Shown: positions 18,353 through 29,293 of the stretch, in pieces | Layout of the letters: the number at the start of each line of letters is the position of its first letter | Numbering within the stretch: position 1 is the stretch's first letter | Assembly: GCF_024807145.1 (NCBI RefSeq) | Contig: NZ_JANUCA010000001.1 | Location: 620,001 to 684,000, forward strand | DNA length: 64,000 bases | Origin: Microbacterium sp. AK031 | GTDB taxonomy: Bacteria > Actinomycetota > Actinomycetes > Actinomycetales > Microbacteriaceae | Direction of reading: 5' to 3' | Notes under the pieces: generated by a model | Database searches by the model: none | The model's input: only the letters and a program-made list of their open reading frames with translations | What the model was told of the DNA's origin: nothing | Position numbers and translations under genes: made by a program

Positions 18353-19150
18353 GTGACCCGTACCTGGACACCCGGAACCGCCGACGACGCACTGACGGCC
18401 ATCGCCGGCACCCCACGACTGGTCATCGCGCTGGATTTCGACGGCACCGCATCGCCCTTGGTCGCCGAGCCGATGGCTGCGCGAGCCCTGCCCGAGGTGA
18501 AAGCCCAGCTCGACAGACTCGCCGCGCTTCCCGACACCTTCATCGCCTACGTCTCGGGTCGCAGCATGCACGATCTGCAGGCGATCACCGAGCACGCAGA
18601 AGACTCGCTCATCGCCCTCGCCGGATCGCACGGCGCGCAGTACTGGTTCCCCGGTGTCGGCGACTCCGAGGCGGCAGCGGTGGAGACCGATGACGGCGCC
18701 CGCGAAGAGCTCTGGGCCGCTGCCCAGCCGATCGTGGAGCGCTATGAGAACGTGCGACTCGAGCCGAAGACGTTCGGCATGGGCATCCACACGCGTCAGG
18801 CGACGCCGGAGGTCGAGGCCGCGGTCTTCGCCGAGATCGATGCATTGGTGGCCGAGCGGTTCCCGCACTGGCGCCGCAGGGCAGGTCATCGTGTCCTGGA
18901 GTTCTCCTCCAGAGCCGAGGGCAAGGATGCCGCGATGATCGCGCTGCGGGACCACTTCGATGCCACCGGCATCCTGTTCGCGGGCGACGACGTGACGGAC
19001 GAGGACGCGATGCGGGTGCTGCAGCCGGGTGACCTCGGGGTGCGCGTCGGACCGGGGGAGAGCGCCGCCGCCCTGCGTGTGGAGAACCCACAACAGATGG
19101 CCGCGCTTCTGGAGGCGCTCGTGGCCGAGCGGACTGCCCGACAGGAATAG
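18353..19150 (+). CDS. otsB: Trehalose-6-phosphate phosphatase
   Basis: HAD-superfamily phosphatase that releases trehalose. Motif I DFDGT is at residues 28-32 (the aspartates are nucleophile and acid), with YVSGR as motif II and FAGDDVTDEDAM as the C-terminal metal motif. 265 residues is typical. The GTG start at 18353 follows GAGGAG. Its stop codon TAG is the first half of the TAGACT hexamer before ilvD. Confidence 0.95.
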   Translation: MTRTWTPGTADDALTAIAGTPRLVIALDFDGTASPLVAEPMAARALPEVKAQLDRLAALPDTFIAYVSGRSMHDLQAITEHAEDSLIALAGSHGAQYWFPGVGDSEAAAVETDDGAREELWAAAQPIVERYENVRLEPKTFGMGIHTRQATPEVEAAVFAEIDALVAERFPHWRRRAGHRVLEFSSRAEGKDAAMIALRDHFDATGILFAGDDVTDEDAMRVLQPGDLGVRVGPGESAAALRVENPQQMAALLEALVAERTARQE

Positions 19151-19153
19151 ACT
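19148..19153 (+). promoter_or_regulatory. -10 hexamer (TAGACT) of a probable leaderless ilvD mRNA
   Basis: TAGACT overlaps the otsB stop and ends 6 nt before ATG 19160. No ribosome binding site is present. Confidence 0.5.
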
Positions 19154-19159
19154 GCCGTC

Positions 19160-20878
19160 ATGTCCCCGCAAGATCCTTCTTCGAACGCGCCCATCGACAT
19201 CAAGCCCCGAAGCCGAGTCGTCACCGACGGCATCGAGGCCACGACCTCGCGAGGAATGCTCCGTGCCGTGGGCATGGGCGACGCGGACTGGGACAAGCCC
19301 CAGATCGGCATCGCATCCAGCTGGAACGAGATCACGCCGTGCAACCTCAGCCTCGACCGCCTCGCGCAGTCGGCCAAGGAGGGTGTGCACTCCGGCGGCG
19401 GCTACCCGCTGCAGTTCGGCACGATCTCCGTCTCGGACGGCATCTCGATGGGCCACGAAGGCATGCACTTCTCGCTCGTCTCGCGAGAGGTCATCGCCGA
19501 TTCGGTCGAGACCGTCATGATGGCGGAGCGTCTCGACGGCAGTGTGCTCCTTGCCGGCTGCGACAAGTCGATCCCCGGCATGCTCATGGCCAGCGCCCGC
19601 CTCGGGCTCTCCAGCGTCTTCCTGTACGCAGGGTCCATCGCACCGGGCTGGGTGAAGCTCTCGGATGGCACCGAGAAGGACATCACGATCATCGACTCGT
19701 TCGAGGGCGTCGGCGCACACCGCGCCGGTCGGATGAGCGCAGAAGACCTCAAGCGCATCGAGTGCGCGTTCGCTCCGGGAGAGGGCGCCTGCGGCGGAAT
19801 GTACACCGCCAATACGATGGCGTCCGTCGCCGAAGCCCTCGGACTGAGCCTTCCTGGCTCCGCTGCTCCGCCGTCGGCTGACCGCCGCCGCGACTACTTT
19901 GCGCACCGCTCCGGCGAGGCGGTCGTCAACCTGCTTCGCCTGGGAATCACGACCAAGGAGATCCTGACGCAGGAGTCGTTCGAGAACGCCATCGCCCTGG
20001 CGATGGCTCTCGGCGGCTCGACCAACGTCGTCCTCCACCTGCTCGCGATCGCTCGCGAAGCCCAGGTCGAACTGAACCTGCACGACTTCAACCGCATCGG
20101 CGACAGGACACCGCACATCGCCGACATGAAGCCGTTCGGCCAGTACGTCATGAACGATGTCGACCGCCAGGGCGGCATCCCCGTCATCATGAAGGCGATG
20201 CTCGACGAGGGCCTGCTGCACGGCGATGCACTCACCGTCACGGGCAAGACGCTCGCCGAGAACCTCGCGGAGCTCAACCCGCAGCCGCTCGACGGCGAGG
20301 TGATCCACGACTTCGACAACCCGATCCACGCCTCCGGCGGCATCACGATCCTGCACGGTTCGCTCGCTCCTGAGGGCGCTGTCGTCAAGTCGGCCGGCTT
20401 CGACGCCGACGTGTTCGAGGGTCCCGCCCGCGTGTTCGAGCGGGAGCGCGCCGCGATGGATGCACTCGCCGAGGGCGAGATCAACGCGGGTGACGTGGTC
20501 GTGATCCGCTACGAAGGTCCCAAGGGCGGACCAGGCATGCGCGAGATGCTCGCCATCACCGGGGCCATCAAGGGCGCTGGGCTCGGAAAAGATGTACTAC
20601 TGTTGACTGACGGACGATTCTCAGGCGGCACAACCGGCCTGTGCATCGGCCACATAGCACCCGAAGCGGTGGACGCAGGTCCGATCGCCTTCGTGCGCGA
20701 TGGTGATCTGATACGGGTCGATATCGCAGCTCGCTCTCTTGACTTACTCGTCGATGAGGCAGAGCTCGCCTCCCGCCGCTCTGGCTGGGAGCCACTACCC
20801 CCGCGCTATACCCGTGGCGTTCTTGCCAAGTACTCGCGACTCGTGCGTTCCGCTGCGGAAGGCGCGACGACCGGTTGA
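19160..20878 (+). CDS. ilvD: Dihydroxy-acid dehydratase
   Basis: Fe-S dehydratase of valine/isoleucine (and pantothenate) synthesis, 572 residues. Cluster cysteines appear in [18 protein letters not shown] and [23 protein letters not shown] is the family signature. The last 290 nt (from about 20580) use codons unlike the rest: GTA, CTA, ATA twice, AAA, GGA, CGA, TCA and a TTA at 20744-20746, while the protein motifs there ([18 protein letters not shown]) remain intact. That suggests the 3' end came in by recombination. Confidence 0.96.
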   Translation: MSPQDPSSNAPIDIKPRSRVVTDGIEATTSRGMLRAVGMGDADWDKPQIGIASSWNEITPCNLSLDRLAQSAKEGVHSGGGYPLQFGTISVSDGISMGHEGMHFSLVSREVIADSVETVMMAERLDGSVLLAGCDKSIPGMLMASARLGLSSVFLYAGSIAPGWVKLSDGTEKDITIIDSFEGVGAHRAGRMSAEDLKRIECAFAPGEGACGGMYTANTMASVAEALGLSLPGSAAPPSADRRRDYFAHRSGEAVVNLLRLGITTKEILTQESFENAIALAMALGGSTNVVLHLLAIAREAQVELNLHDFNRIGDRTPHIADMKPFGQYVMNDVDRQGGIPVIMKAMLDEGLLHGDALTVTGKTLAENLAELNPQPLDGEVIHDFDNPIHASGGITILHGSLAPEGAVVKSAGFDADVFEGPARVFERERAAMDALAEGEINAGDVVVIRYEGPKGGPGMREMLAITGAIKGAGLGKDVLLLTDGRFSGGTTGLCIGHIAPEAVDAGPIAFVRDGDLIRVDIAARSLDLLVDEAELASRRSGWEPLPPRYTRGVLAKYSRLVRSAAEGATTG

Positions 20879-20881
20879 TCC

Positions 20882-20902
20882 TCGTCGGCCTCTCGCCGAC
20901 GA
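20882..20902 (+). terminator. Hairpin between ilvD and ilvB
   Basis: TCGTCGGC CTCTC GCCGACGA: a perfect 8-bp stem and 5-nt loop directly after the ilvD stop and 24 nt before ilvB. It could be an ilvD terminator or an attenuator of ilvBNC; no leader peptide is visible. Confidence 0.5.
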
Positions 20903-20926
20903 CTTCTCAGATCATCAAGGAAAGAC

Positions 20927-22729
20927 ATGACTGCTGATTCTGTTTCGGCCGTTCCACGGCCGCCATCCCAGAAGACCGCCGCTCCCGAGATCACCGGGGC
21001 CGAGGCTGTGGTCCGTGCTCTCGGACTTCTCGGAGTGACCGATGTGTTCGGCATCCCGGGCGGGACGATCATGCCCGTCTACGACCCGCTGCTCGACGAC
21101 GACACCGTTCGGCACATCCTCGTTCGTCACGAACAGGGCGCCGGCCACGCGGCAGAGGGCTACGCGGCAGCGAGCGGCCGCACCGGCGTCGCGATCGCGA
21201 CCTCGGGCCCCGGCGCGACCAACCTGGTGACCGCGATCGCGGATGCCTACATGGACTCGGTGCCACTGGTGGCGATCACTGGACAGGTGTTCAGCCATCT
21301 GATGGGAACCGACGCGTTCCAGGAGGCCGACATCGTCGGCATCACGATGCCGGTGACGAAGCACTCGTTCCTCGTGAAGCACCCAGAGGACATCCCCGCC
21401 GCCCTCGCGGCGGCGTTCGAGATCGCCTCGACAGGGCGGCCCGGTCCCGTGCTCGTGGACATCACGAAGGACGCCCAGCAGAAGTCGGCACCGTTCGTCT
21501 GGCCACCCAAGGTCGACCTGCCCGGCTATCGTCCCGTCACCAAGGCGCACGGCAAGCAGATCCAGGCGGCGGCCGCTCTGCTCGCAGAAGCGAAGAAGCC
21601 GGTGCTGTATGTCGGTGGCGGTGTCGTCCGCGGCCGTGCTGCGGCAGAGCTTCTGGCCCTCGCCGAGTCGACCAATGCGCCCGTCGTGACGACGCTCATG
21701 GCGCGCGGAGTGTTCCCCGATTCCCATCAGCAGCATCTCGGCATGCCCGGTATGCACGGCACGGTTCCGGCAGTGCTCGCGCTGCAGGAATCCGACCTCA
21801 TCGTGGCGCTCGGCGCACGATTCGATGACCGTGTGACCGGAAAGGCAGCCGACTTCGCACCCAACGCGAAGGTCGTGCACGTCGACATCGATCCCGCGGA
21901 GATCTCGAAGATCCGCAACGCAGACGTGCCGATCGTCGGCGATGTGCGCGACGTGCTGATCGATCTTGACACCGCCTTCCGCGGAGTCGTCGGAAGCACG
22001 AAGCCGGACATCTCGGAATGGTGGTCTTACCTCGACGGGCTGCGCGAGGAGTTCCCGCTCGGGTTCTCGCCCACCGAGGATGGCTTGCTCGCCCCGCAGC
22101 ATGTGATCCAGCGGATCGGTGAGCTCACCGGTCCTGAGGGCATCTACGTCGCCGGCGTCGGGCAGCACCAGATGTGGGCCGCGCAGTTCATCAAGTACGA
22201 GCGCCCCAACGCGTGGCTGAACTCCGGTGGTGCAGGCACCATGGGCTACTCCGTCCCTGCCGCCATGGGTGCCAAGGTCGCAGAGCCCGATCGGGTCGTG
22301 TGGTCGATCGACGGCGACGGATGCTTCCAGATGACCAATCAGGAACTCGCCACCTGCGCGATCAACAACATCCCGATCAAGGTCGCGATCATCAACAACT
22401 CCTCCCTGGGCATGGTGCGCCAGTGGCAGACGCTGTTCTACGACGGTCGCCATTCGAACACCGATCTGAACACCGGCCACGGCACGAGTCGCATCCCCGA
22501 CTTCGTCAAGCTCGCCGAGGCCTACGGCTGCCTCGCGATCCGGGTGGAGAAGGAAGAAGAAGTGGATGCCGCTATACAGCTGGCGCTGGAGACCAACGAC
22601 CGCCCAGTCGTGATCGACTTCGTCGTCTCGGCGGATGCCATGGTGTGGCCGATGGTGCCGCAGGGGGTCAGCAACAGCTACGTCCAGTACGCGCGCGACC
22701 ATGCGCCCACGTTCGATGAGGAGGTCTGA
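20927..22729 (+). CDS. ilvB: Acetolactate synthase large subunit
   Basis: ThDP- and FAD-dependent enzyme that condenses pyruvate with pyruvate or 2-oxobutyrate. 600 residues. Visible: [12 protein letters not shown], the catalytic Glu in [13 protein letters not shown], the FAD-domain [11 protein letters not shown], and the ThDP motif [12 protein letters not shown] with [16 protein letters not shown] 20927 follows AAGGAAAG. ilvN begins 1 nt after its stop, so the two subunits are coupled. Confidence 0.97.
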   Translation: MTADSVSAVPRPPSQKTAAPEITGAEAVVRALGLLGVTDVFGIPGGTIMPVYDPLLDDDTVRHILVRHEQGAGHAAEGYAAASGRTGVAIATSGPGATNLVTAIADAYMDSVPLVAITGQVFSHLMGTDAFQEADIVGITMPVTKHSFLVKHPEDIPAALAAAFEIASTGRPGPVLVDITKDAQQKSAPFVWPPKVDLPGYRPVTKAHGKQIQAAAALLAEAKKPVLYVGGGVVRGRAAAELLALAESTNAPVVTTLMARGVFPDSHQQHLGMPGMHGTVPAVLALQESDLIVALGARFDDRVTGKAADFAPNAKVVHVDIDPAEISKIRNADVPIVGDVRDVLIDLDTAFRGVVGSTKPDISEWWSYLDGLREEFPLGFSPTEDGLLAPQHVIQRIGELTGPEGIYVAGVGQHQMWAAQFIKYERPNAWLNSGGAGTMGYSVPAAMGAKVAEPDRVVWSIDGDGCFQMTNQELATCAINNIPIKVAIINNSSLGMVRQWQTLFYDGRHSNTDLNTGHGTSRIPDFVKLAEAYGCLAIRVEKEEEVDAAIQLALETNDRPVVIDFVVSADAMVWPMVPQGVSNSYVQYARDHAPTFDEEV

Positions 22730-22730
22730 G

Positions 22731-23240
22731 ATGTCCACCCATGTGCTGAGTCTCCTCGTCGAGGACACACCCGGTCTGCTGACCCGAGTCGCAGGGCTGT
22801 TCGCTCGCCGCGGCTTCAACATCGAATCCCTCGCCGTCGGCGTCACCGAGGTGCCCGGCGTGTCCCGCATCACGGTCGTCGTCGACGTCGATCAACTGCC
22901 GCTCGAGCAGGTGACGAAACAGCTCAACAAGCTGATCAACGTCATCAAGATCGTGGAGCTCGACTTCGCGACCTCCGTGCAGCGCCATCACGTGCTGGTC
23001 AAGGTGCGCACCGACAATGCCACTCGCTCGAACGTGATCGAGATCGTGAATCTGTTCCGCGCATCGGTCGTCGACTACGCCACGGATGCGCTGGTGATCG
23101 AGGTCACCGGCGACAAGGGCAAGATCGAGGCGATCCTTCGAGCCCTCGAGCCGTTCGGCATCAAGGAACTCTCGCAGTCCGGCCTGCTCGCGATCGGTCG
23201 CGGCGGCAAGAGCATCACCGAGCGCGTCCTGCGCGGCTGA
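22731..23240 (+). CDS. ilvN: Acetolactate synthase regulatory (small) subunit
   Basis: 169 residues. An N-terminal ACT domain (LSLLVEDTPGLLTRVAGLFARRG) binds valine for feedback inhibition, and a C-terminal domain (about 80-169) completes it. The frame is open upstream inside ilvB, but ATG 22731 is at the conserved N-terminus and has GATGAGGAGG just upstream. Confidence 0.96.
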   Translation: MSTHVLSLLVEDTPGLLTRVAGLFARRGFNIESLAVGVTEVPGVSRITVVVDVDQLPLEQVTKQLNKLINVIKIVELDFATSVQRHHVLVKVRTDNATRSNVIEIVNLFRASVVDYATDALVIEVTGDKGKIEAILRALEPFGIKELSQSGLLAIGRGGKSITERVLRG

Positions 23241-24314
<1,074 letters not shown>

Positions 24315-24328
24315 TCCTCTTCCTCAAG

Positions 24329-24363
24329 AAGAACGGGCATCCCTCTATGGGGTGCCCGTTCTT
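24329..24363 (+). terminator. Terminator of ilvBNC
   Basis: A 15-bp stem (AAGAACGGGCATCCC against GGGGTGCCCGTTCTT, one G-T pair) with the 5-nt loop TCTAT, 15 nt after the ilvC stop. Confidence 0.85.
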
Positions 24364-24435
24364 CGTATTCTGAGGAGATTCGGCGGCATACATCGGATGT
24401 CTGTGCCAGGATGAAAGGAGACCAAGCGAGAGGCG

Positions 24436-25704
24436 ATGATGAAGCAGCAGTGGTTCGACGAGGCGCGATTCGGCATGTTCGTGCATTTCGGTCTGTACAG
24501 TGCGGCGGCTCGGCACGAGTGGGTGCAGAACTACGAGCGGCTCACGGACGCAGAGTACCGCCCGTATTTCGAGCATTTCGATCCTGATCGCTTCGATGCG
24601 AAGGCGCTTGCGCGTCGCGCCAAGGACACCGGCATGGGATATGTCGTCCTGACGACGAAGCACCACGACGGATTCGCGCTGTGGGACTCGGCTCTCACTG
24701 ACTTCACCTCGGTCACCGCGTGCGGACGAGATCTGGTGTGCGAGTACGTCGACGCTCTTCGAGAGGAAGGCATCAAGGTCGGGCTCTACCACTCCGTGAT
24801 CGATTGGCATCACCCCGATTTCACGGTGGACTGGAACCACCCGCGCCGTGATGACGAGAATGCGCATGAACTCAATGCCGGCCGGGACATGGCGCAGTAT
24901 CGCGCGTACCTGCACGGTCAGGTTCGTGAGCTCTTGACCGGCTACGGCGAGATCGACTATCTGTTCTTCGATTTCACCTATCCTGAGGCGAAGGACGGTT
25001 GGGATGGCAAGGGTCCTGAGGATTGGGATGCGCAGACGCTGCTCGCGCTGTGCCGAGAGCTGCAGCCGAACATGCTGGTCAATGATCGACTCGGCATCCC
25101 GGCTGACTTCGTCACGCCGGAGCAGTACCAGCCGACGGCGCCGATCGTGAGCGACGGCGTGGCGCTGACCTGGGAGGCCTGTCAGACGCTGAACGGCTCG
25201 TGGGGCTATCACCGGGACAACACAGATCAGAAATCGGCGACTCTGCTGGCGCAGATGCTCACCGACTCCGTGTCGATGGGCGGCAATATGCTGCTCAACG
25301 TCGGCCCAGACGGGCGCGGTGCCATCGCGCCGCGTGACGCGCAGGTGCTCGACGAACTCGGCGACTGGATGCGGCTGCACCGTGACGCGATCATCGGGGC
25401 CGGACATGCGCCGTTCGCTCCGCCTCGCGAAGGCGTGTACACGATGCGGGGGGATCGGCTCTACCTGCACCTGTTCTCCTGGCCGATGGGCTTCGTCCAC
25501 CTTCCACAGCTCGCAGGCAGGGTCGCTTTCGCACGACTCCTCAACGACGGCTCGTGGCTCAAGACGTCCGTCAGCGATCCGGATCAGCAAGCGGATCTTA
25601 TGACGCCTGCGGGGGAGGCGGAGGGCACGCTCACAGTGCATCTGCCCGTTCGGCGTCCTGATGTGCTCATCCCCGTCGTCGAGCTGACCCTCGTCGTGGA
25701 CTGA
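24436..25704 (+). CDS. GH29 family glycosidase (alpha-L-fucosidase type), first copy
   Basis: 422-residue GH29 TIM-barrel enzyme. It begins with the family fold (RFGMFVHFGLYS), has the active-site TTKHHDGFALWDS strand, and the likely nucleophile Asp179 in YLFFDFTYPE. NMLLNVGPDGRG closes the barrel, followed by a small C-terminal beta domain. There is no signal peptide, so it acts in the cytoplasm on imported oligosaccharides. The enzyme could cleave fucosides or related substrates. It converges on the ROK repressor gene and is separate from the ABC operon. The start is ATG 24436 or 24439, after AAAGGAGACC. Confidence 0.88.
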   Translation: MMKQQWFDEARFGMFVHFGLYSAAARHEWVQNYERLTDAEYRPYFEHFDPDRFDAKALARRAKDTGMGYVVLTTKHHDGFALWDSALTDFTSVTACGRDLVCEYVDALREEGIKVGLYHSVIDWHHPDFTVDWNHPRRDDENAHELNAGRDMAQYRAYLHGQVRELLTGYGEIDYLFFDFTYPEAKDGWDGKGPEDWDAQTLLALCRELQPNMLVNDRLGIPADFVTPEQYQPTAPIVSDGVALTWEACQTLNGSWGYHRDNTDQKSATLLAQMLTDSVSMGGNMLLNVGPDGRGAIAPRDAQVLDELGDWMRLHRDAIIGAGHAPFAPPREGVYTMRGDRLYLHLFSWPMGFVHLPQLAGRVAFARLLNDGSWLKTSVSDPDQQADLMTPAGEAEGTLTVHLPVRRPDVLIPVVELTLVVD

Positions 25705-25710
25705 CTGTTG

Positions 25711-25738
25711 CGGGGCAGTGTCTCAAGACGCTGCCCCC
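25711..25738. terminator. Bidirectional hairpin between GH29 and the ROK repressor gene
   Basis: GGGGCAG (25712-25718) pairs with CTGCCCC (25731-25737), with an inner GTCT/AGAC pair. The stop codon of the repressor gene lies in the loop side. Confidence 0.65.
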
Positions 25739-26886
25739 GGTAGTTGAAGATTCTCCAGGGCCTGGCGCGCGGCACCGTGCAGGATCGCATCGGCGCCGGT
25801 CATGGCTGCTTCTATCCGCAGGTTCTGCGTGGCCAGGGGATGGCAGGCCTCGTACACGCGGCTGCGCACCGCCGCCAGGAACGGCTCTGAAGCGCTCATG
25901 CTTCCGGTCAGGAACACCGCGTGCGGGTTGAAGAAGTTCACGACGCCCGAAAGCGCCTGGCCGAGGTAGGTGCCCGCGGTGCGCACCAGTGTCGTCGCGA
26001 CCGGATCGGCGTCGCGGGCGAGCGCCAGCACGTCGCCGACGGCGCGCACGTCGGTTCGGCCGAGGTCGTGCATCTGACGCACGAGACTCGCGCCGCTCGC
26101 GACGGTCTCCAGGCAGCCGGTGTTCCCGCAGGAGCAGGGGATGTCGCCACTGCCGTCGATACGGGTGTGCGTGATGTCGCCGGCTGCGGACGACGCGCCG
26201 CGGTGGACATGCCCGTCGACGATGATCCCGCTGCCGATGGCGGTGCCCGCTTTCACTGTGATGCTGTGCTTGGAGAGGCCGAACTGCGCACGGTGTTCGC
26301 CGAGCGCGGCGAGATTCGCATCGTTGTCGACCGTGACGGTGGCGCCGGTGAATCTGCCGCGAAGATGGTCTCCGACCCGGAATCCGGGCCACCCCGGCAT
26401 TCTCGACGGCTGGTCGACCGCTCCGGTCTCGACGTTCACGGGACCGGGAAGGCTGACGCCGATAGCGCGGACGGGCGAGGTGTCGTGCTGGGTGAGCTCG
26501 TCGAACACGGTACAGACGATCGCGAGTGTCGGGGCGGGGCCTGCGGCGAGATCGACCTCGACGCTGCGCACCTCGAGCAGGGCGCCGCTGAGGTCGTGCT
26601 TTCCGATGCGAGCGTGTCGGCCGCCGAGATCCACGGTCAACACCGACCCGCCGTCGGATGCCGGTCGTAGAACTCGCGGTCGCCTACCGCCGCGAGACGT
26701 GCCGACGCCGTCTTCTTGGAGCAGTCCGGCGTCGATCAGAGACTGCACGCGCAGACCGACAGTGGAGGCGGCGATGCCCAGGCTGGATGCGAGCTCGCTG
26801 CGGGAGTGGGCATGTCCGCGCGTGACGAGGTCGAGGATCTGTCTGGTGTGCACGTCGTCCGGTGTGCGGGGCTGGGGGTGCGTCAC
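25723..26886 (-). CDS. ROK-family transcriptional repressor (NagC/XylR type)
   Basis: 387 residues: an N-terminal winged helix (about 15-75; SRSELASSLGIAASTVGLRVQSL) fused to a ROK sugar-binding domain. The zinc motif is complete (IPCSCGNTGCLE) and DLGGRHARIGK replaces the kinase ATP loop, so it is a sensor and not a kinase. It diverges from the ABC importer operon over 195 bp, so it probably represses that operon until a sugar ligand binds. The GTG start at 26886 is chosen because GGAG lies 6 nt upstream; the frame upstream is open but has no motifs. Confidence 0.9.
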   Translation of the reverse strand: MTHPQPRTPDDVHTRQILDLVTRGHAHSRSELASSLGIAASTVGLRVQSLIDAGLLQEDGVGTSRGGRRPRVLRPASDGGSVLTVDLGGRHARIGKHDLSGALLEVRSVEVDLAAGPAPTLAIVCTVFDELTQHDTSPVRAIGVSLPGPVNVETGAVDQPSRMPGWPGFRVGDHLRGRFTGATVTVDNDANLAALGEHRAQFGLSKHSITVKAGTAIGSGIIVDGHVHRGASSAAGDITHTRIDGSGDIPCSCGNTGCLETVASGASLVRQMHDLGRTDVRAVGDVLALARDADPVATTLVRTAGTYLGQALSGVVNFFNPHAVFLTGSMSASEPFLAAVRSRVYEACHPLATQNLRIEAAMTGADAILHGAARQALENLQLPGAAS

Positions 26887-26939
26887 GGGGTCTCCGGTCG
26901 TCGGGGGCGCGGACTGATGGTCGAGTGAGGTTTCACCCA

Positions 26940-26954
26940 GGTTACGAAGTATCA
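26940..26954. promoter_or_regulatory. Possible ROK repressor operator 1
   Basis: GTTAC GAA GTATC is a near-palindrome (one mismatch from GTTAC-GAA-GTAAC) inside AGGTTACGAAGTATC, in the divergent region. AGGTTAC occurs again at 27032-27038. Confidence 0.35.
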
Positions 26955-27007
26955 CTGATCCGTAAACATCCGATGTCCAGCTTGCGGCGCGCGCCGGATC
27001 ATGACAC

Positions 27008-27044
27008 GGTAACTTTATACGAAATCCTACTAGGTTACTTCGAT
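27008..27044 (+). promoter_or_regulatory. Possible operator 2 and promoter of the sugar ABC operon
   Basis: GGTAAC at 27008-27013 and GGTTAC at 27033-27038 bracket an AT-rich stretch (TTTATACGAAATCC) that would hold the -10 element. The arrangement suggests a repressor site over the promoter. This is an inference from repeats only. Confidence 0.3.
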
Positions 27045-27081
27045 GGCCGAAATAACCTCTCTGAGTCCAAGGAGACATTCG

Positions 27082-28341
27082 ATGAAGAAGATGCGCGTTG
27101 GCGCCGTGGCCGCAGTCACGGGTATCGCCGTTGCGATGACCGGCTGTGCCGGCACTGAAGGTTCGGCGAGCAATGGGGACGGCGACACGATCGTCGTCGA
27201 CATGTGGTCTGGCAGCGAATCGGACACTGAGGCGCTGGAAGCGCAGATCGCAATCGCCCAGGAGCAGAATCCCGACATCGAGATCAAGCTGCAGACATCG
27301 CCGTGGAACGACTTCTTCACGAAGCTCACCACGAACATGGCCTCGGGCAACATGGCCTGCGTCACGGGCATGAGCGGCGCACAGCTCGGCGGATACACCG
27401 CCGGCTTCCGTGAGCTCTCCGACGAGGATCTGGAGACCGCCGGCATCGACAAGTCGGAGTTCACTCCCGGTTCGGACGGCATCCTCAGCTTCGGCGGCAC
27501 GCTTTACGGCATGCCGTTCGACGTGTCAGCGATGCTCATGTTCTACAACCAGGACATGCTCGACGCCACGGGCGCCTCGACACCGGAGATCGGCTGGACG
27601 TTCGACGACTTCGAGCAGGTCGCCGCAGATGCCACGAAGGACGGCAAGCACGGCTTCGCGGTCGCCATGGGCGGCTATCAGTGGATGTCGCTCGCGATGT
27701 CGTACTCGGGCACGCAGCCTGCGTCCGAAGCCGGTGAGCTCGAGATCGACGCTCCGGCGTTCGTCGAGGCCGCAGAGTGGTACGCGAGCCTCACGGGCGA
27801 CAAGAAGGTCGCAGCCCCGGTGGCATCCGCGTCGGACATGGGATGGGGTGAGAACCAGTACTCGGGCGGGAACGCCGCCATGGCAGTCGACGGCACGTGG
27901 AACGCCGTCAGCTATCTGCAGAACGACGCAGGCTTCGCTGCCGGCATGGCGCCGTTGCCTGCAGGCGCGAACGGCAGCACAAGCCCCGTTCTCGGCTCTG
28001 GCTACGGCATAGCGAAGGACTGTGAGAACCCAGAGGCCGCGCTGAAGGTCATGGGCTCGCTGCTCGGCACGGATGCGCAGGACTACATCGCGTCCTCCGG
28101 TCGCTCCTACCCGGCGCGCACCGAATCCCAGCCGCTGTACTTCGACTCGCTCGACGAGGAGTACCGCGACCAGGTGAAGTCAGTCTTCGAGGCCGCCTTC
28201 GAGAACACCGTCCCGCTGTACATGACGGACAACTGGGCGAAGCTCGAGAGCTACATCACTCCGAACCTCGTCAGCGTCTACAACGGCGATCTCGAGATGG
28301 GGCAGCTGCTGAGCGATGCGCAGTCCCAGTTCGGCAACTGA
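27082..28341 (+). CDS. Sugar ABC transporter substrate-binding lipoprotein
   Basis: 419-residue family 1 extracellular solute-binding protein. Signal peptide [19 protein letters not shown] with lipobox MTGC (Cys22). The two-lobed sugar-binding fold shows as [39 protein letters not shown] and [12 protein letters not shown]. It delivers a mono- or oligosaccharide to the two permeases downstream. ATG 27082 follows AAGGAGA. No ATPase is encoded here; such systems usually share an MsiK/UgpC-type ATPase from elsewhere. Confidence 0.93.
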   Translation: MKKMRVGAVAAVTGIAVAMTGCAGTEGSASNGDGDTIVVDMWSGSESDTEALEAQIAIAQEQNPDIEIKLQTSPWNDFFTKLTTNMASGNMACVTGMSGAQLGGYTAGFRELSDEDLETAGIDKSEFTPGSDGILSFGGTLYGMPFDVSAMLMFYNQDMLDATGASTPEIGWTFDDFEQVAADATKDGKHGFAVAMGGYQWMSLAMSYSGTQPASEAGELEIDAPAFVEAAEWYASLTGDKKVAAPVASASDMGWGENQYSGGNAAMAVDGTWNAVSYLQNDAGFAAGMAPLPAGANGSTSPVLGSGYGIAKDCENPEAALKVMGSLLGTDAQDYIASSGRSYPARTESQPLYFDSLDEEYRDQVKSVFEAAFENTVPLYMTDNWAKLESYITPNLVSVYNGDLEMGQLLSDAQSQFGN

Positions 28342-28387
28342 GTCAGGCCATCTGGATCCTGACGACCTGTAAGTAGGAAGAAACACG

Positions 28388-29293
28388 ATGACGAGCACGA
28401 CACGACGTCGGAACTCGCTCGCCAAGGTGGAGTCCCGCCAGGCGCTGGGGTTCGCAACCCCGGCCCTGGTGGGGCTCGCCCTGTTCACGATCGTCCCGGT
28501 GGGACTGTCGATCGTGATGAGCGTCTTCGACTGGCCTGCCTTCGGCGACCGGAACTTCAACGGAGCGGACAACTACGTCAAGCTGTTCACCGACAGCCCT
28601 GACTTCTGGCCGGCGCTGCGCAACTCCGCGATCTTCACGCTCTTGTACGTGCCGCTGAACATCGTGCTCTCGCTCGCTCTCGCGATCGGCCTCGGTCCGC
28701 GCATCCGCGGCCGTGGTGCATTGCGCGTGCTGTTCTTCATCCCCGTCGTCACGCCCATGGTCGCCAACGTCCTGGTGTGGAAGATGATCCTGCAGCCCCA
28801 GGGGCTGGTCAACGGGGTCTCCACGAGCGTCTTCGGCATCGAACTGCCCAACTTCCTCGCCGACCCTTCGTGGGCCATGGTCATGGTCGTCGCTATGAGC
28901 GTGTGGCAAGGACTCGGCTACAACATGCTGATCTTCTCGGCTGCCCTCGAGCAGCTACCCGACAGCGTCCTCGAAGCTGCAGCCATCGACGGGGCGCAGG
29001 GCCTCCGGCGGATCTGGAGCATCCTCATCCCGATGATCTCCCCGTCCATCTTCTTCGCCGCCGTCATGACCATGATCAGCGCGTTGCAGGTGTTCGCGCA
29101 GCCCCAGCTGTTGACGGGCGGTGGCCCTGGCAATGCCACCAAGCCACTCGTGATGTACATCTGGGAGCAGGGCTTCACCTTCGGCGATCTCGGACTCGCG
29201 GCCGCCGCGGCCTGGATTCTGTTCGCGATCATCATCGTGATCACCGGCATCCAGTTCGCCGCACAGAAGAAGTGGGTGCACTATGAGCACTGA
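28388..29293 (+). CDS. Sugar ABC transporter permease (MalF/UgpA type)
   Basis: 301-residue membrane protein with about six spans. The EAA loop contacting the ATPase is EAAAIDGAQGLRRIWSILIP. It begins with a short basic cytoplasmic N-terminus. It overlaps the next permease gene by 11 nt. The ribosome binding site is AGGAAG before ATG 28388. Confidence 0.93.
   Translation: MTSTTRRRNSLAKVESRQALGFATPALVGLALFTIVPVGLSIVMSVFDWPAFGDRNFNGADNYVKLFTDSPDFWPALRNSAIFTLLYVPLNIVLSLALAIGLGPRIRGRGALRVLFFIPVVTPMVANVLVWKMILQPQGLVNGVSTSVFGIELPNFLADPSWAMVMVVAMSVWQGLGYNMLIFSAALEQLPDSVLEAAAIDGAQGLRRIWSILIPMISPSIFFAAVMTMISALQVFAQPQLLTGGGPGNATKPLVMYIWEQGFTFGDLGLAAAAAWILFAIIIVITGIQFAAQKKWVHYEH

Noticed and set aside
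17969..20356. A 795-codon open frame antisense to otsA, otsB and ilvD
   Set aside because: High GC makes long antisense frames common. It has no recognisable domain, is rich in Arg, His and Val as expected from reversed codons, and opposes three solid genes.
20879..20926. Leader peptide or T-box attenuator ahead of ilvBNC
   Set aside because: Only 48 nt separate ilvD and ilvB. A hairpin is present, but no run of Val/Leu/Ile codons and no T-box elements.
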